DNA from: Ananas comosus
Lineage: Eukaryota; Streptophyta; Magnoliopsida; Poales; Bromeliaceae
DNA: 64,000 nucleotides
Reading direction: 5' to 3'
NCBI RefSeq assembly: GCF_001540865.1
Contig: NC_033631.1
Location: 7,667,050 to 7,731,049 of the forward strand
Below the pieces are notes generated by a model. That model made no database searches and was not told where the DNA came from. It was given only the letters and a program-made list of their open reading frames with translations. The position numbers were made by a program, and so were the translations under genes. Shown here piece after piece: positions 22,726 through 33,630 of the stretch (its first letter is position 1; each line of letters begins with the position of its first letter).

Positions 22726-23275
22726 TTTTTGGATAATACTTTCAACATATAAAAAATTTCTATGTTTCAAAATGCCAGTATCAAAAATTAAATAATACTC
22801 CTTTAATTTAGAGAAACTATCTTAAGTACCTAATTAAATTGGTAATAATTCATTAAAAAACTAAATAAGATTTTCATTTTGTCCACCATCTATTTTCTAT
22901 ACTTTTTAATTAGCATAAACATTATTGTTTGAAAATGTTATAAATACGACTGAATATATATCAAATTAAAACTAATTAATTGCAACAAACTATACTAAAC
23001 AAATAGTAAATTCAATATCATATTAATTTAGACAAAGAAGAAAATAGATTCACAAAAGTATAATATATTTTTAGCTTCCGTTAATTGTTTATTACGATTA
23101 ACGTGTGAGACATATATGATACTAATAAACTAGAAATAAAACTTAGGTACGAAAAAAATTTATTTATAAATTGAATCATAAACTAATATCGAGTTATTTT
23201 TCTTCCACAAAGATTAAGACAAAACCAAGCAAGGATAGAACTAGAGAAGATTTGGTGAACGAAGATAGCCCTAAA

Positions 23276-24157
23276 TAGGGGTGGCAATTCAGCTCGCTGT
23301 TCGCGAGCCAACTCGTGTTCGGCTCNNNNNNNNNNNNNNNNNNNNNNNNNNNNNNNNNNNNNNNNNNNNNNNNNNNNNNNNNNNNNNNNNNNNNNNNNNN
23401 NNNNNNNNNNNNNNNNNNNNNNNNNNNNNNNNNNNNNNNNNNNNNNNNNNNNNNNNNNNNNNNNNNNNNNNNNNNNNNNNNNNNNNNNNNNNNNNNNNNN
23501 NNNNNNNNNNNNNNNNNNNNNNNNNNNNNNNNNNNNNNNNNNNNNNNNNNNNNNNNNNNNNNNNNNNNNNNNNNNNNNNNNNNNNNNNNNNNNNNNNNNN
23601 NNNNNNNNNNNNNNNNNNNNNNNNNNNNNNNNNNNNNNNNNNNNNNNNNNNNNNNNNNNNNNNNNNNNNNNNNNNNNNNNNNNNNNNNNNNNNNNNNNNN
23701 NNNNNNNNNNNNNNNNNNNNNNNNNNNNNNNNNNNNNNNNNNNNNNNNNNNNNNNNNNNNNNNNNNNNNNNNNNNNNNNNNNNNNNNNNNNNNNNNNNNN
23801 NNNNNNNNNNNNNNNNNNNNNNNNNNNNNNNNNNNNNNNNNNNNNNNNNNNNNNNNNNNNNNNNNNNNNNNNNNNNNNNNNNNNNNNNNNNNNNNNNNNN
23901 NNNNNNNNNNNNNNNNNNNNNNNNNNNNNNNNNNNNNNNNNNNNNNNNNNNNNNNNNNNNNNNNNNNNNNNNNNNNNNNNNNNNNNNNNNNNNNNNNNNN
24001 NNNNNNNNNNNNNNNNNNNNNNNNNNNNNNNNNNNNNNNNNNNNNNNNNNNNNNNNNNNNNNNNNNNNNNNNNNNNNNNNNNNNNNNNNNNNNNNNNNNN
24101 NNNNNNNNNNNNNGAGCCAGCCCTAGCTCGCTCGTGTTCGGCTCATTTACACCCCTA
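23276..24157. mobile_element. hAT-type element with GCCCTAAA duplication, interrupted by gap
   Basis: Left end TAGGGGTGGCAATTCAGCTC, right end GGCTCATTTACACCCCTA. A perfect 8-bp duplication GCCCTAAA flanks it (23268-23275 and 24158-24165). Everything between 23326 and 24113 is unsequenced, so its internal content is unknown. Ends match the element at 62293-62867. Confidence 0.85.
23326..24113. other. Assembly gap, 788 N
   Basis: All bases are N. Open frames running through it are artefacts. Confidence 1.
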
Positions 24158-24340
24158 GCCCTAAATGATACTACACAATTATTAATTAGGTAAATTAGGG
24201 ATAAATTAGTCCAAAATTCTTAATCAATGTGATGGAGGATACTAGTCCAAAATTCTTAAATTAGGGGTATGATTCACTAATTTATAGAGGGGGAAAATAA
24301 TATTGACAAATTTGAAGGAGTGCCCATAATTTTGAGCAGG

Positions 24341-24592
24341 GCTACTGTGCTATTAGGAGCATAGCAGTCCTTGCGCTCCTAACTTTCTAACCACCCATCA
24401 AGTTTGATGGATGGTTAGAATGAGAGAGAGAGGAGATATTGAAGAGAAATTCAAGGAGAAGAAAAATTGAAACACCCAAATTCTCTTCAATATCTCATCC
24501 CTCTCTCATTCTAACCACCTATCAAACTTGATGGATGATTAGAAAGTTAGGAGCACAAGGGCTACTGTGCTCCTAATAGCACAGTAGCCATG
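24341..24592. mobile_element. MITE with long inverted repeats, likely 9-bp duplication
   Basis: The ends GAGCAGGGCTACTGTGC and (reverse) GAGCATGGCTACTGTGC extend inwards through CTATTAGGAGC. A second inner inverted pair is CTAACCACCCATCAAGTTTG / CAAACTTGATAGGTGGTTAG. Flanks CCATAATTT and CCATAATAT agree at 8 of 9 bases, suggesting a Mutator-type origin. Confidence 0.7.
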
Positions 24593-25336
24593 CTCCCATA
24601 ATATTTTATAATTTTCGAGGACCAATATTAAAAATTTAGAAAATAAGATGCAAAATTGGAAAGGCTTGCAAATTGCAAAACAAAGAGTTGGCAATTGATC
24701 CGGCGCGGCAGAGCCCGGCCCAGCCCGCTCATTTGCAGCCCATACAGTGCCAGGCCTTCTCTGAGCCCGTTTCAATCCCACAAAGAGAAAGAGGCAATTA
24801 CTTGCATATCCTTCATAAATTTTCTATTTTTTTATTTACCCTCCTTAAAAGACTAGTATTAAAAATATCTTTTTAACGTCCTAAATTCTTTCAAATATAC
24901 TTCTCTAAAGTTAGATTCAACGACCATTATCTTTGTAAATTTACTATTTTACCATCTCAAATATAATATTCTACTATCATTAATTTTTTTTTATTTATCT
25001 TAAGTTATGACAAAAAAAAAAGTATTTTAACTTTTTCTTTTTTAAAAATATCTTTCTGTCGTCATCAACTTTTCTTATTTGTCCTTAAATTAAGGGCGAA
25101 AAAGATATTTTGACTTTTTTTTTAATTATAGTAGAAATTTAATTTGAATTTAATCGAGATGACTTAATGCATACTAACAGCAGAATGATTTTAAATAACG
25201 AAAAAATATACCATAAATATATTTAAAACGGAAAAAATAAAAATAAATAAAATATTTTAGAAATATTGATAGATATATAGGCAATTATGGCAAACGAAAT
25301 ATAGACTTGGCTTCTGCAGATTAGGTGCAATGCAAA
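24593..25336. other. AT-rich intergenic DNA, no gene seen
   Basis: A short GC-rich patch lies at 24690-24790. It gives overlapping frames on both strands but no recognisable domain. The rest is A/T-rich. Confidence 0.4.
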
Positions 25337-25565
25337 TAGGGATGTCAACGGATCGGGTTTGGGTCGGTTTTTCAAAACTTTGAATCTGAACTTGAAAACC
25401 AAATTAAAATCCGAACTTGATAGGTTTTTAAAATCCATACCCATATCCGTCCCCTACCGAAAACCCGAAATCCGAACCCGATGAGTTTTAAAAATTCATA
25501 CCGTTGGATGAAGATCTAATAAATAAAAATTATTAAATATTTTATATATTATATAAATAAATAAA

Positions 25566-25635
<70 letters not shown>

Positions 25636-26883
25636 GTTATATATATATATATATATATAAATAATCATATATATAAAAGCACGTAATACTAAATTTGGGA
25701 TTGTCGACAGACCATTTTTTTAGCGGGAAAATATTGAGTCTGCTTTAATCCGTATGTAAATAAATACGTAATTAAACAAATTTTCATTTTCTGTTAATCT
25801 TAAAATAGAAAAAAATTATTTATCAAATTTTTACCAACTGAAAGCTATCTAGCGTGTGAATTTATTTTAATTAAAAATTATTTAATTTTTTATTTAAATA
25901 AAAAATTATAACGTTTAAATTTTAAATTATTTATTGTTGCTAGAATATCAAAATAAATCTTATTTCAATTTCAAATTTAAAATTAATTTAATTGTAAATT
26001 TGGGACTATCATATATTTACAATGAAATATTTTAAAAATAATTGATTGATAAGTTTTTAAATCATATTTTTGAATTAATATGATGTACAAATTTATGATT
26101 CAATTTTAAAAATATCTCAAATAAGATCACACATTTGACTAATTTGTTAAAAAAACATTTATACTTATCTATAACTTCAATTTAACGAATGAGTATGATC
26201 ATTGGTTAAAAATATTAAAAATAAAATATAATGGTTATCATCAATCTGTTAAAAAAACATTCTATCATTTCATTTTACCATTAAAATTTAAATTTGAGTT
26301 CAAATCGTGAATTAAATTTAATTTTAAAAAATAGAAAATATCAATGTATATTCTATATCTATCTTATATATAAATTTTATAAATAAAAAATATATATAAT
26401 TATTGTTGACAAAAATTTAAAATTTGAGTTAGAATATATATAAAAGTATTTTCTAATAGTATAAATAATAAAAAAAATTAAAAATATTATAAATTTTTGA
26501 AAAAATATAATGTACACTTTCATATTAATTAAATAATATTAAATAATTAATTGTTACGTACATTTGTACGTACACTCAACTAGTATAATTATATAGTATA
26601 TATATATATATATTATATATATAATATATTATAATATATATATATATATATAATAAGTAGGGGTAGAGAAATACTTTCACAAGTATCACCCAAGTGATAC
26701 TTGTGTGTTTTTAACCATTGGATCTACTTTTTGATTACTAATAGCCTTTAGATCAAACACTATTCCACCTACCACCACCTACCACCACCTACCACCATCA
26801 TCTCAACCTCACATCTCTCCATCCAAGAGCTAAAAACACACAAGTATCACTTAGGTGATACTTTTATAAGTATTCTAGCTCTA

Positions 26884-26923
<40 letters not shown>

Positions 26924-27084
26924 CGGGTTTGGGATCGGATTCGGGTCGGGAAAATACAAAATTCATATCCGTATTGATATTTATCGGATTTTTATTTTAT
27001 ATACCCATAACCAAATTCATATCCGTTTAGCTCAAATAAATCTGTCCCGTTCGAATCGAATATCTGTGCCCACTGACATCCCTA
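25337..27084. mobile_element. Large hAT-type element with TAGGGATGTCAACGG ends
   Basis: The left end TAGGGATGTCAACGG and right end CCACTGACATCCCTA are inverted. Subterminal zones are full of CGGGTTTGGGTCGG / CCGAACCCGA-type words. Flanks AATGCAAA and GGTGCAAA agree at six of eight bases. The interior is AT-rich with long (AT)n tracts (25576-25660, 26600-26655, 26887-26917) and one nested MITE at 26660-26886. The same family occurs at 50740-51203. Its right end lies about 175 bp before the start codon of the next gene. Confidence 0.7.
26660..26886. mobile_element. MITE, GTAGAGAAATACTTTCACAAG family
   Basis: Ends are GTAGAGAAATACTTTCACAAG and (reverse) GTAGAGCTAGAATACTTATA. An inner inverted repeat AAGTATCACCCAAGTGATACTTGTGTG also occurs. 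It includes three tandem CTACCACCACC units at 26770-26800 and is inserted in (AT)n. Related to 48969-49182. Confidence 0.7.
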
Positions 27085-27258
27085 GGTGCAAATGACATTG
27101 GTATTCTGGAGTGGAGACTGTTGTCCCAACCAATCCTGTGTCCTAAAACAAATAAAAACTAGCAAAACTCACAACAAAACACTGAATTAATTCTGCTGAG
27201 CCTGAGAATTGCGAACAAAACAGCGGCGATACAGACGGATACCGAAGAAGAAGCCCAT

Positions 27259-30200
27259 ATGCAGGAGAGCGTGTTGTCTTCTCGGCGCGCTCCGCCGGAG
27301 GACTGCGCCGCCGCCGCCGCCGCCGCCGCCGAGGACGATGCCGACGAGCCCAAGTCGCGGAGGTCTGCCTCTTTCCCCGGCGCCCGGATCTCCGCCGCCG
27401 CCGCCGCCGCCTTCTTCGGTCTATTTTTCTTCCTACTCCTCGTCCTCGTCTTCGCCGCCCGGGGCGCCCAACCCCGGCCCGTTTTCTGCGGATCCCCCTA
27501 CGACGCCCTCACCCGCTCCGCCCTCCTCGTCCGCCGCCTCGACGGCCTCGCCTCCGACTTCGGATCCCTCGGCGTCCCCTGGTGTATGCTCCCCTTCTAA
27601 CCCCCTCTCGCTACCCTTTTTTTTTTTTAATTCTTTTGATCCGTCGAGAATGATAGAGGAGATTGCTTAATCTATTGCTGTGTCAGTAGATCGAACTAGT
27701 TATGATGCCATGTTATTCAAAATATGGATATGATGAGAAACAATCCGGGATTATACTTAACACACGTGAACGGCGCATGCCCCATAACAGATCTGATCAG
27801 TTCTTCTTGTGGGAGGGATTGGACTAGTGTTTAACAATCTAATAGAGCTATCCTTTTGTTTAGAACTTTGAATTACTTGGCTTTGATTGTTTTGCGGTAG
27901 ATGAGATTTTGAAACTTACTGGCCGAATTGCTACAAATTGAAGTTTAATGACCTTATAGAGACTTTGTGATAAGTTCATTAACAGCCGGTGCAATTTACT
28001 CTTTCTACCATCCTTTTATCCTTTCCTTCTTGATTCCCAGTAGACGGCATGTCATTTTGTTTCTTTCTAATTATCATCGCTTAAATACCTATTCACTTTT
28101 GCTGATGACAAAATATAACTTTGTAATGGTGACCATGAAACATAGCAAAAAAAAAAAAAAAGAAAAGATTTTGAATGTGTCATTTCCTTGACAATTTGCT
28201 AATTTCCAAAATATCTTTATTTTTGACCTTGGCAAAAAGGCAGATCGAAACAAGGGAAGACAGTAGAATGGACAACGAACGATCTGCTCAAGGGCTTGGA
28301 GGAATTTCTGCCGGTATACGAGACCCGGCCCATCAAGAACAATATGTATGGAATGGGCTTCGACCACAGCTTCGGGCTGTGGTTCATGGTCCGCTGGCTC
28401 AAGCCGGACCTCATGATAGAGAGTGGTGCTTTCAAAGGGCATTCTACATGGGTTTTACGACAGGCCGTGCCAGAGGCGAGGATCATATCCCTCTCCCCCC
28501 GTCATCCGGAGAAGTATCTGAAGAAGGGGCCCGCTTATGTTGATAAAAACTGCACTTATTTTGCTGGGAAGGATTTTGTTGATTTTGGGAGTGTTGATTG
28601 GGCAAAAGTTATGGACAAACATGGGATTTCTGATCTTAGTCAGGTGGTCGTATTCTTCGACGACCACCAAAATGAGTTGAAGAGGTAATTTTGCACTTGC
28701 GGTCTTGCCTCTGACAAATCACTTCAGTTAAAGTCTTTATATCAGCATTAGCAACATTGTTGTTTATTCTCTCTTTACTTCTCGAGTAGTATCTGTTTTT
28801 AACTTGTAGTTTTTGTGTCGTAACTTGTACAGACTGAAGCAGGCATTAAAAGCTGGATTTCAGAACCTCATATTTGAGGATAACTATGACACTGGAACAG
28901 GAGACCATTATTCCTTACGACAGATATGTGATCAATCTTATATCAGAGGTGTGTTTTCATGACCTTTTAGGCCAGGATTATGTAAATGTGATATAACATT
29001 CTCGTATCTTTCATGTGTGATTATCTCTAAATACTGCTATCACTGTCACCAACAGCTACTTAACTATTCACTCAACTGTTTGAGACTTCCATTCCTTTAT
29101 ATTGGGCTTTGTCCCTCAATCTGGTAAATCCTGCATAGCTTCCTTATGCTGTTATCTTCTATATCTTATCAGAAATTTATATGATTGCGAGAGACATAAA
29201 TTGGACCAACAGTTATTATATGCACCTGTTGTTGCTTTGCTTTGCTTCCTCAGCCAAGATGTAAACATAGGCTAACAGTTATTAAATGCTTTCTCGGCCA
29301 AGATTGTGCTTCATTTAACTACCCCCCAGTTGGCTATGATCAATAACACGTAACATTTGTCTTGGCACTTTAGTATCACAAAAGGCAACAATGTCTGATT
29401 AGCCCAAATGAAGCAACCTTTTTCTAATCTATTTAGGCATGCAGCTCCATATGAAGGCATTTATTAATAATTCCCATCTCTATTTCTCTCCTTCATTTGT
29501 TCCTAATTTATTCCTAGAATTTATTCAAGTGAATTTTTTTTATGTATATGTTATGCATCTTTGTTCAACCCTACTCTTCGTATTGCGATATCTGCACAAT
29601 GGATTACAATTTGGAATTATGATAGTTAAATGCCTTGAAGCTAAGGTTCTAAAGGAGCGTGAATAGTATGTCAGAGTTCAAGGTACTTCCTATGCCTGTG
29701 ATAGACATGGTTCATATAGTCGGAGGAATGTGATCCTTACAACAGTACTACTATATCTATAATATGGTGGAATGTAGAGTTATGTTGCTATAGATAGAAA
29801 GGGAAGCCGAAGTACTTGGAGAAGAACACGTTGTCAACTACCCGCTCTGTTGTCTTCTTTGTTGTATGTTTTGAAACTTACATGTCAATCTGCAAACACT
29901 TGTGTCACCAACATGCATTTGTTTCTTGAAATCATGTTTTGATCCATTTTTCTTCAGTCCTCTGGAAAATTAGATCTTCTATTTCACCTTTCTCCATAGT
30001 TAGAACAATTAAATTTGACAAATTTTCTACTTTTTTGTCGTAGGAGGTGGGCATAGCTGCTTTATAGATAGTGATGAAGCAAGAATAAGGTCGAAAAGGA
30101 AGAAGTTTTGGGAGAAGGCCGTGGACATAGAGGAACTATGTGGGAAGGGCGATGCATGGTGGGGCGTTAGGGGGTATGTGCGCGATAATTTTAATCATAG

Positions 30201-30465
30201 CAATAAGGCAATCCCCTACGAAGAACATTTTGAGAACAGCAGGTTTTTGGAGTCTGTATTGGATGTGTATTGGGAACTTCCTCCAGTTGCAGGCCCTTCC
30301 CTAACTCATCAGACCAGATATGATCCAGCCCGTGCGCCCAATCCCATCATTGAAGATGGACAGTATGGATTATTTCAAAGGCTCGGTCTGGGAAGATTGG
30401 AAACCTCTGTATTCAATGGTTATACACAGATGCTTTATGTTCAGATATCTCCCTCAACCTCCTAA
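27259..30465 (+). CDS. Uncharacterised type II membrane protein, Rossmann/methyltransferase-like lumenal domain
   Basis: Four exons: 27259-27583, 28240-28684, 28833-28948, 30044-30465, all with GT...AG borders, give 435 residues. The start is the first ATG of the GC-rich exon and reads straight into the protein. Residues 13-22 are an alanine run, and residues about 44-67 are one hydrophobic span (FFGLFFFLLLVLVFAA) after Arg/Lys-rich cytosolic residues, so the bulk should face the Golgi/ER lumen. The C-terminal domain has DLMIESGAFKGHSTW (165-178), a glycine loop like motif I of SAM-dependent methyltransferases. FFDDHQNELKR and FEDNYDTGTGDHYSLRQ follow, then a strongly patterned tail. I recognise this as a conserved plant family without an assigned function; catalysis is inference only. 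The junction exon 1/2 codes Cys-109 across the splice. No frame damage is seen. Confidence 0.85.
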
Positions 30466-32523
30466 ATGGAAGCAGAGAAATTTGAAGGTGACATTTGTTC
30501 CTTTTTTTGATTTATTTCTAACTAATTGACACAGTGTAGAAAAGCTCTTATCTATGAGTTTTGAGCATGCAGGAGCCAACTTTTACTTAATTTTAGTTTG
30601 GGTACATAGCTTCTATATTGGCTTTCTTGTGGAAAAAGAAAGGGTATCATGTAATGGCATTTAATAATTATATTGACTTGGAAAAATTTAAGCAAAATTT
30701 GATAAAAATTTCAGAAATTAGAATATTGTGGCCTTGTAGGCTTTTCTCATCTTGTTTATTAGCTAGGTTATAGGTTGCTTTTTATTTTTTCTTTATTTAT
30801 TTATTTATTTTTCCAATCCTTACTTCTAACTTGTTTTCTACCATGTATTACCTAACAATTATCCATTGGTTATACTCTTCATTTCATGCTAATTGAACTT
30901 TTCTTCATCGGTGACATCTTTGTTAATCTTTACTTCATTTATCTCCTTCGACATTCTGAAAAGTTTATGTGCTTCTTAGCCAATTCCTCCTGTCATTTTC
31001 TTCTTCATATATTAGGAAGAATAAATGAAACTAGTATAGTGACTCACGCCGTTGTAGCGGATAGATATTGATAAAGTAAAAATTCGACATAATATTCTAC
31101 AATACTATAAAAAAGAGAAAGGATTAGAGACATGCTTTTCAAATTTATTTAGCTGATATAGTATAGTGACATACACTTTATAATGAATAAGGGGCTGTTT
31201 GGCATTACGAAAAAAATTTTGATGAAAATTTTTTTTGATGGAAAATGAATTTTAAGATTCCAGCATTTGGTTTGAATGTAGTGAAAATTAGTTTTCGGTT
31301 CATGCTTGTTTCATTGGTTTGAAAAGTAGGTAAAAATTTTATTTTTTTCATTTGTTTATTTTTTTGAATCTTTACTATACTTTATATATAAATATAAATT
31401 AATATTGCATATAATATAATATATTGGATATACTTAATATAATATATTCAATAGTACAAATTTTTATTATAAAATATATTATAGTGAATACTTTCATATT
31501 AGATTTATATAAATATAAACTTTTTTTGGGTTAAAAATTATCTAATAAATATTATATTAAATTATAGTATATTATATTTATAATATTATAAAATATTATA
31601 ATATATAACATATATTGTAAAATATATAATATAATATAAGATAATATTATTATAATATATATTATAAATTATATAATATAATATTATATTTTCTATATTT
31701 TATATAATAGTCGGTCCCCAAAAAAAAAAGCAAGTTGTGGACCGCTCTAGAAAAAGTGGTCGTGGAATTGTACGCCGCGATCGAAGGAAGCTGAGTTTTC
31801 ATTTTCCGCTTCCGTCGAGGGAAAACGAAATGGCAAATTTTCTAAAAAATATGTAAAATAATTTTATTAGAAAAATATTTTTACAGAGATCCAAACATAA
31901 GAAAAATAGTTTTCTGACTGGAAATGTATTTTTACAAGGATCAGACTAAATGTTATTGAAAAACTAAATAGAAGAAGGGTATGATAGAAGAGAGTCATCT
32001 TTAGTCAACAGAAAAAAATAGATAAAAAAAGTACCCAGCTAATTTGAACAAAAATATAATTAAAAAAAATTGGTAGGAAATATTTCTATCATATATTGTT
32101 GATGAAATTATATAGCTTACGTATCGCGAATAAAATAGATTATATACTATGATCAATATAAGAGTTTCCAAAGCATTTTATTTTCTAAAAATTCAAGCTA
32201 CTATAATGCATTTCGCAAATCATTTCTCTTTTACTCTTTTTTAAAAAAACTCTCAAACCACTATAATAATATATTTTATGTTTAATAATTAAATAAATAA
32301 AGAGAAAATAAACGTATGTGGAAGTGGGCAGAGGATGGCACGCATTATAGATACGAAGAGCTCAAGACCTGACATTAATAATAGGACCAAATCAAAGAAA
32401 AAAAAATAAAAGCACATGAGAACAAAATAAAAAAAAAATGATAATATGAAAAATGAGATAGGAATAAAAACAGAGATATAGGAAAAAAAATAAAAAGAAA
32501 GATAAATAAAATATTTCATAGCA
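30466..32523. other. 3' flank and AT-rich intergenic DNA
   Basis: The first few hundred bases are probably 3' UTR and downstream flank. No second coding region is seen. A MITE-like block covers about 31193-31945. Confidence 0.4.
31193..31945. mobile_element. MITE-like GGGGCTGTTTGG repeat
   Basis: Starts GGGGCTGTTTGGCATTACG, a common plant MITE terminus, and has inverted AAAATTTTTT / GAAAAATATTTTTAC subterminal sequence (31850-31940). The centre is nearly pure A/T. The right end is uncertain and no target duplication was found. Confidence 0.45.
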
Positions 32524-32959
32524 ATGAACCGAGATGGGGAGAGAGAAGAGCTTGAATCCAAAGGCGTGGCTGTCGTCATCGCCGTGTCCGCCTCTTCCGC
32601 CGCCTCCAACACGATCTCTGGCCCCCGCCGCCCCTGCGCTCCACCCAGCCCAGCGCTCGTCCCTGTTGCCGCCGATCCACCTCCTCTAACGCCGAAGACC
32701 GCGCGCCGAGGAGGTAGCGGAGAGGTCGGTGAACACGATCAGGTTCCTGGCGATCGACGCAGTGAAGGTTGCAAAGTCAGGGCACCCGAAGCTCCCCATG
32801 GGTTGCACGTTGACGGGGCACGTGCTCTACGACGACGTGATGCGGTTTAACCCCAAGAACGCCTACTGGTTCAATCGCGGTCGCCTCGTCCTCTCCATCA
32901 GCCATGGCTGCATGCTCCACTACGCCCTCCTCCACCTTACCGGCAACGACAGCGTCAAG
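32524..32959 (+). pseudogene. Transketolase, first exon only (pseudogene)
   Basis: Residues read from 32729 ([20 protein letters not shown], then [20 protein letters not shown] and [15 protein letters not shown]) match the N-terminal thiamine-diphosphate domain of plant plastid transketolase. The upstream transit-peptide part (32524-32728) is in another frame, so a frameshift separates them. Family positions are altered: SGHPGLPMGCAPMGH has become [15 protein letters not shown], and LSAGHGCM has become LSISHGCM. The match stops at the donor-like CAAG|GTCACC (32959). No further transketolase exon follows in the next 4 kb. Full plastid enzymes are about 740 residues; this is about 75 recognisable ones. 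Best read as a dead gene fragment. Confidence 0.85.
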
Positions 32960-33004
32960 GTCACCTGCCTCCACCCTCTTCCCACACAACCTATATATCT
33001 AACA

Positions 33005-33560
33005 GGTTAAAATAAAAAAAAAATTAGTATTCGGTAGGGCCCACACCTAACACCTCCAATTAAGAAGATGATGGTTCATCTTCTAGGTGAGACTCATATC
33101 CTCAAATTAAAAAATTTAGTATATCTATACATCTATTAGGTTAAAAAAAAAAAAAAAATTAGTATTCGGTAGGGCCCATACCATCTTCTTGGTAGGACTC
33201 TTATCCCCAAATTTAAAAAATTGAAGATCAGTATTCAGTGGGACTAACACCCTTAATTAAGGAGAGATGATTATCCATTTTTTTAGCGGGCCACATCCCC
33301 AAATTAATCAAAAAAAATAATAATAAAATCTAATTAATTTTATAAAAATAATAAAAAATTTGGTGGGACCCACACCCTTATTTTAACAGGTAGTGGGACC
33401 ACATCCCCAAATTAAAGGGATGACGATTCATCCTTAGAAAAAAGAAAATGATGAAAAAAATTTCAATTACTTTTAAAAAAATAAAAAATTTGATGGGACT
33501 CACACTCCCAAATTAAGGGGGTTGGGCCACATCAGCTTAAGGATATGGGAATTCATAGGT
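33005..33560. repeat. Diverged tandem repeat after the transketolase fragment
   Basis: Repeated blocks of ATTAGTATTCGGTAGGGCCCA (33026 and 33160), GGTGGGACC/CACACCC, CCCCAAATTAA and poly-A alternate four or five times with spacing of about 90-140 bp. No coding content. Confidence 0.65.
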
Positions 33561-33630
33561 TTATATGGATATTAAGATGCAGAATTTTCAACTTGGAGGA
33601 ACGTGCCTTTAATGTCTCATGCATGCTCAC

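Noticed and set aside
23281..24193. Two open frames of about 285 codons
   Set aside because: They consist of unsequenced N bases between the ends of a hAT element.
27209..27670. 153-codon proline-rich frame over exon 1 of the membrane protein gene
   Set aside because: It is the out-of-frame shadow of the GC-rich exon; the real frame continues through three further exons with conserved splice borders.
32524..32850. Functional 108-codon transketolase-like protein
   Set aside because: The frame from the upstream ATG does not read the conserved domain; a frameshift and loss of all later exons make it a pseudogene.
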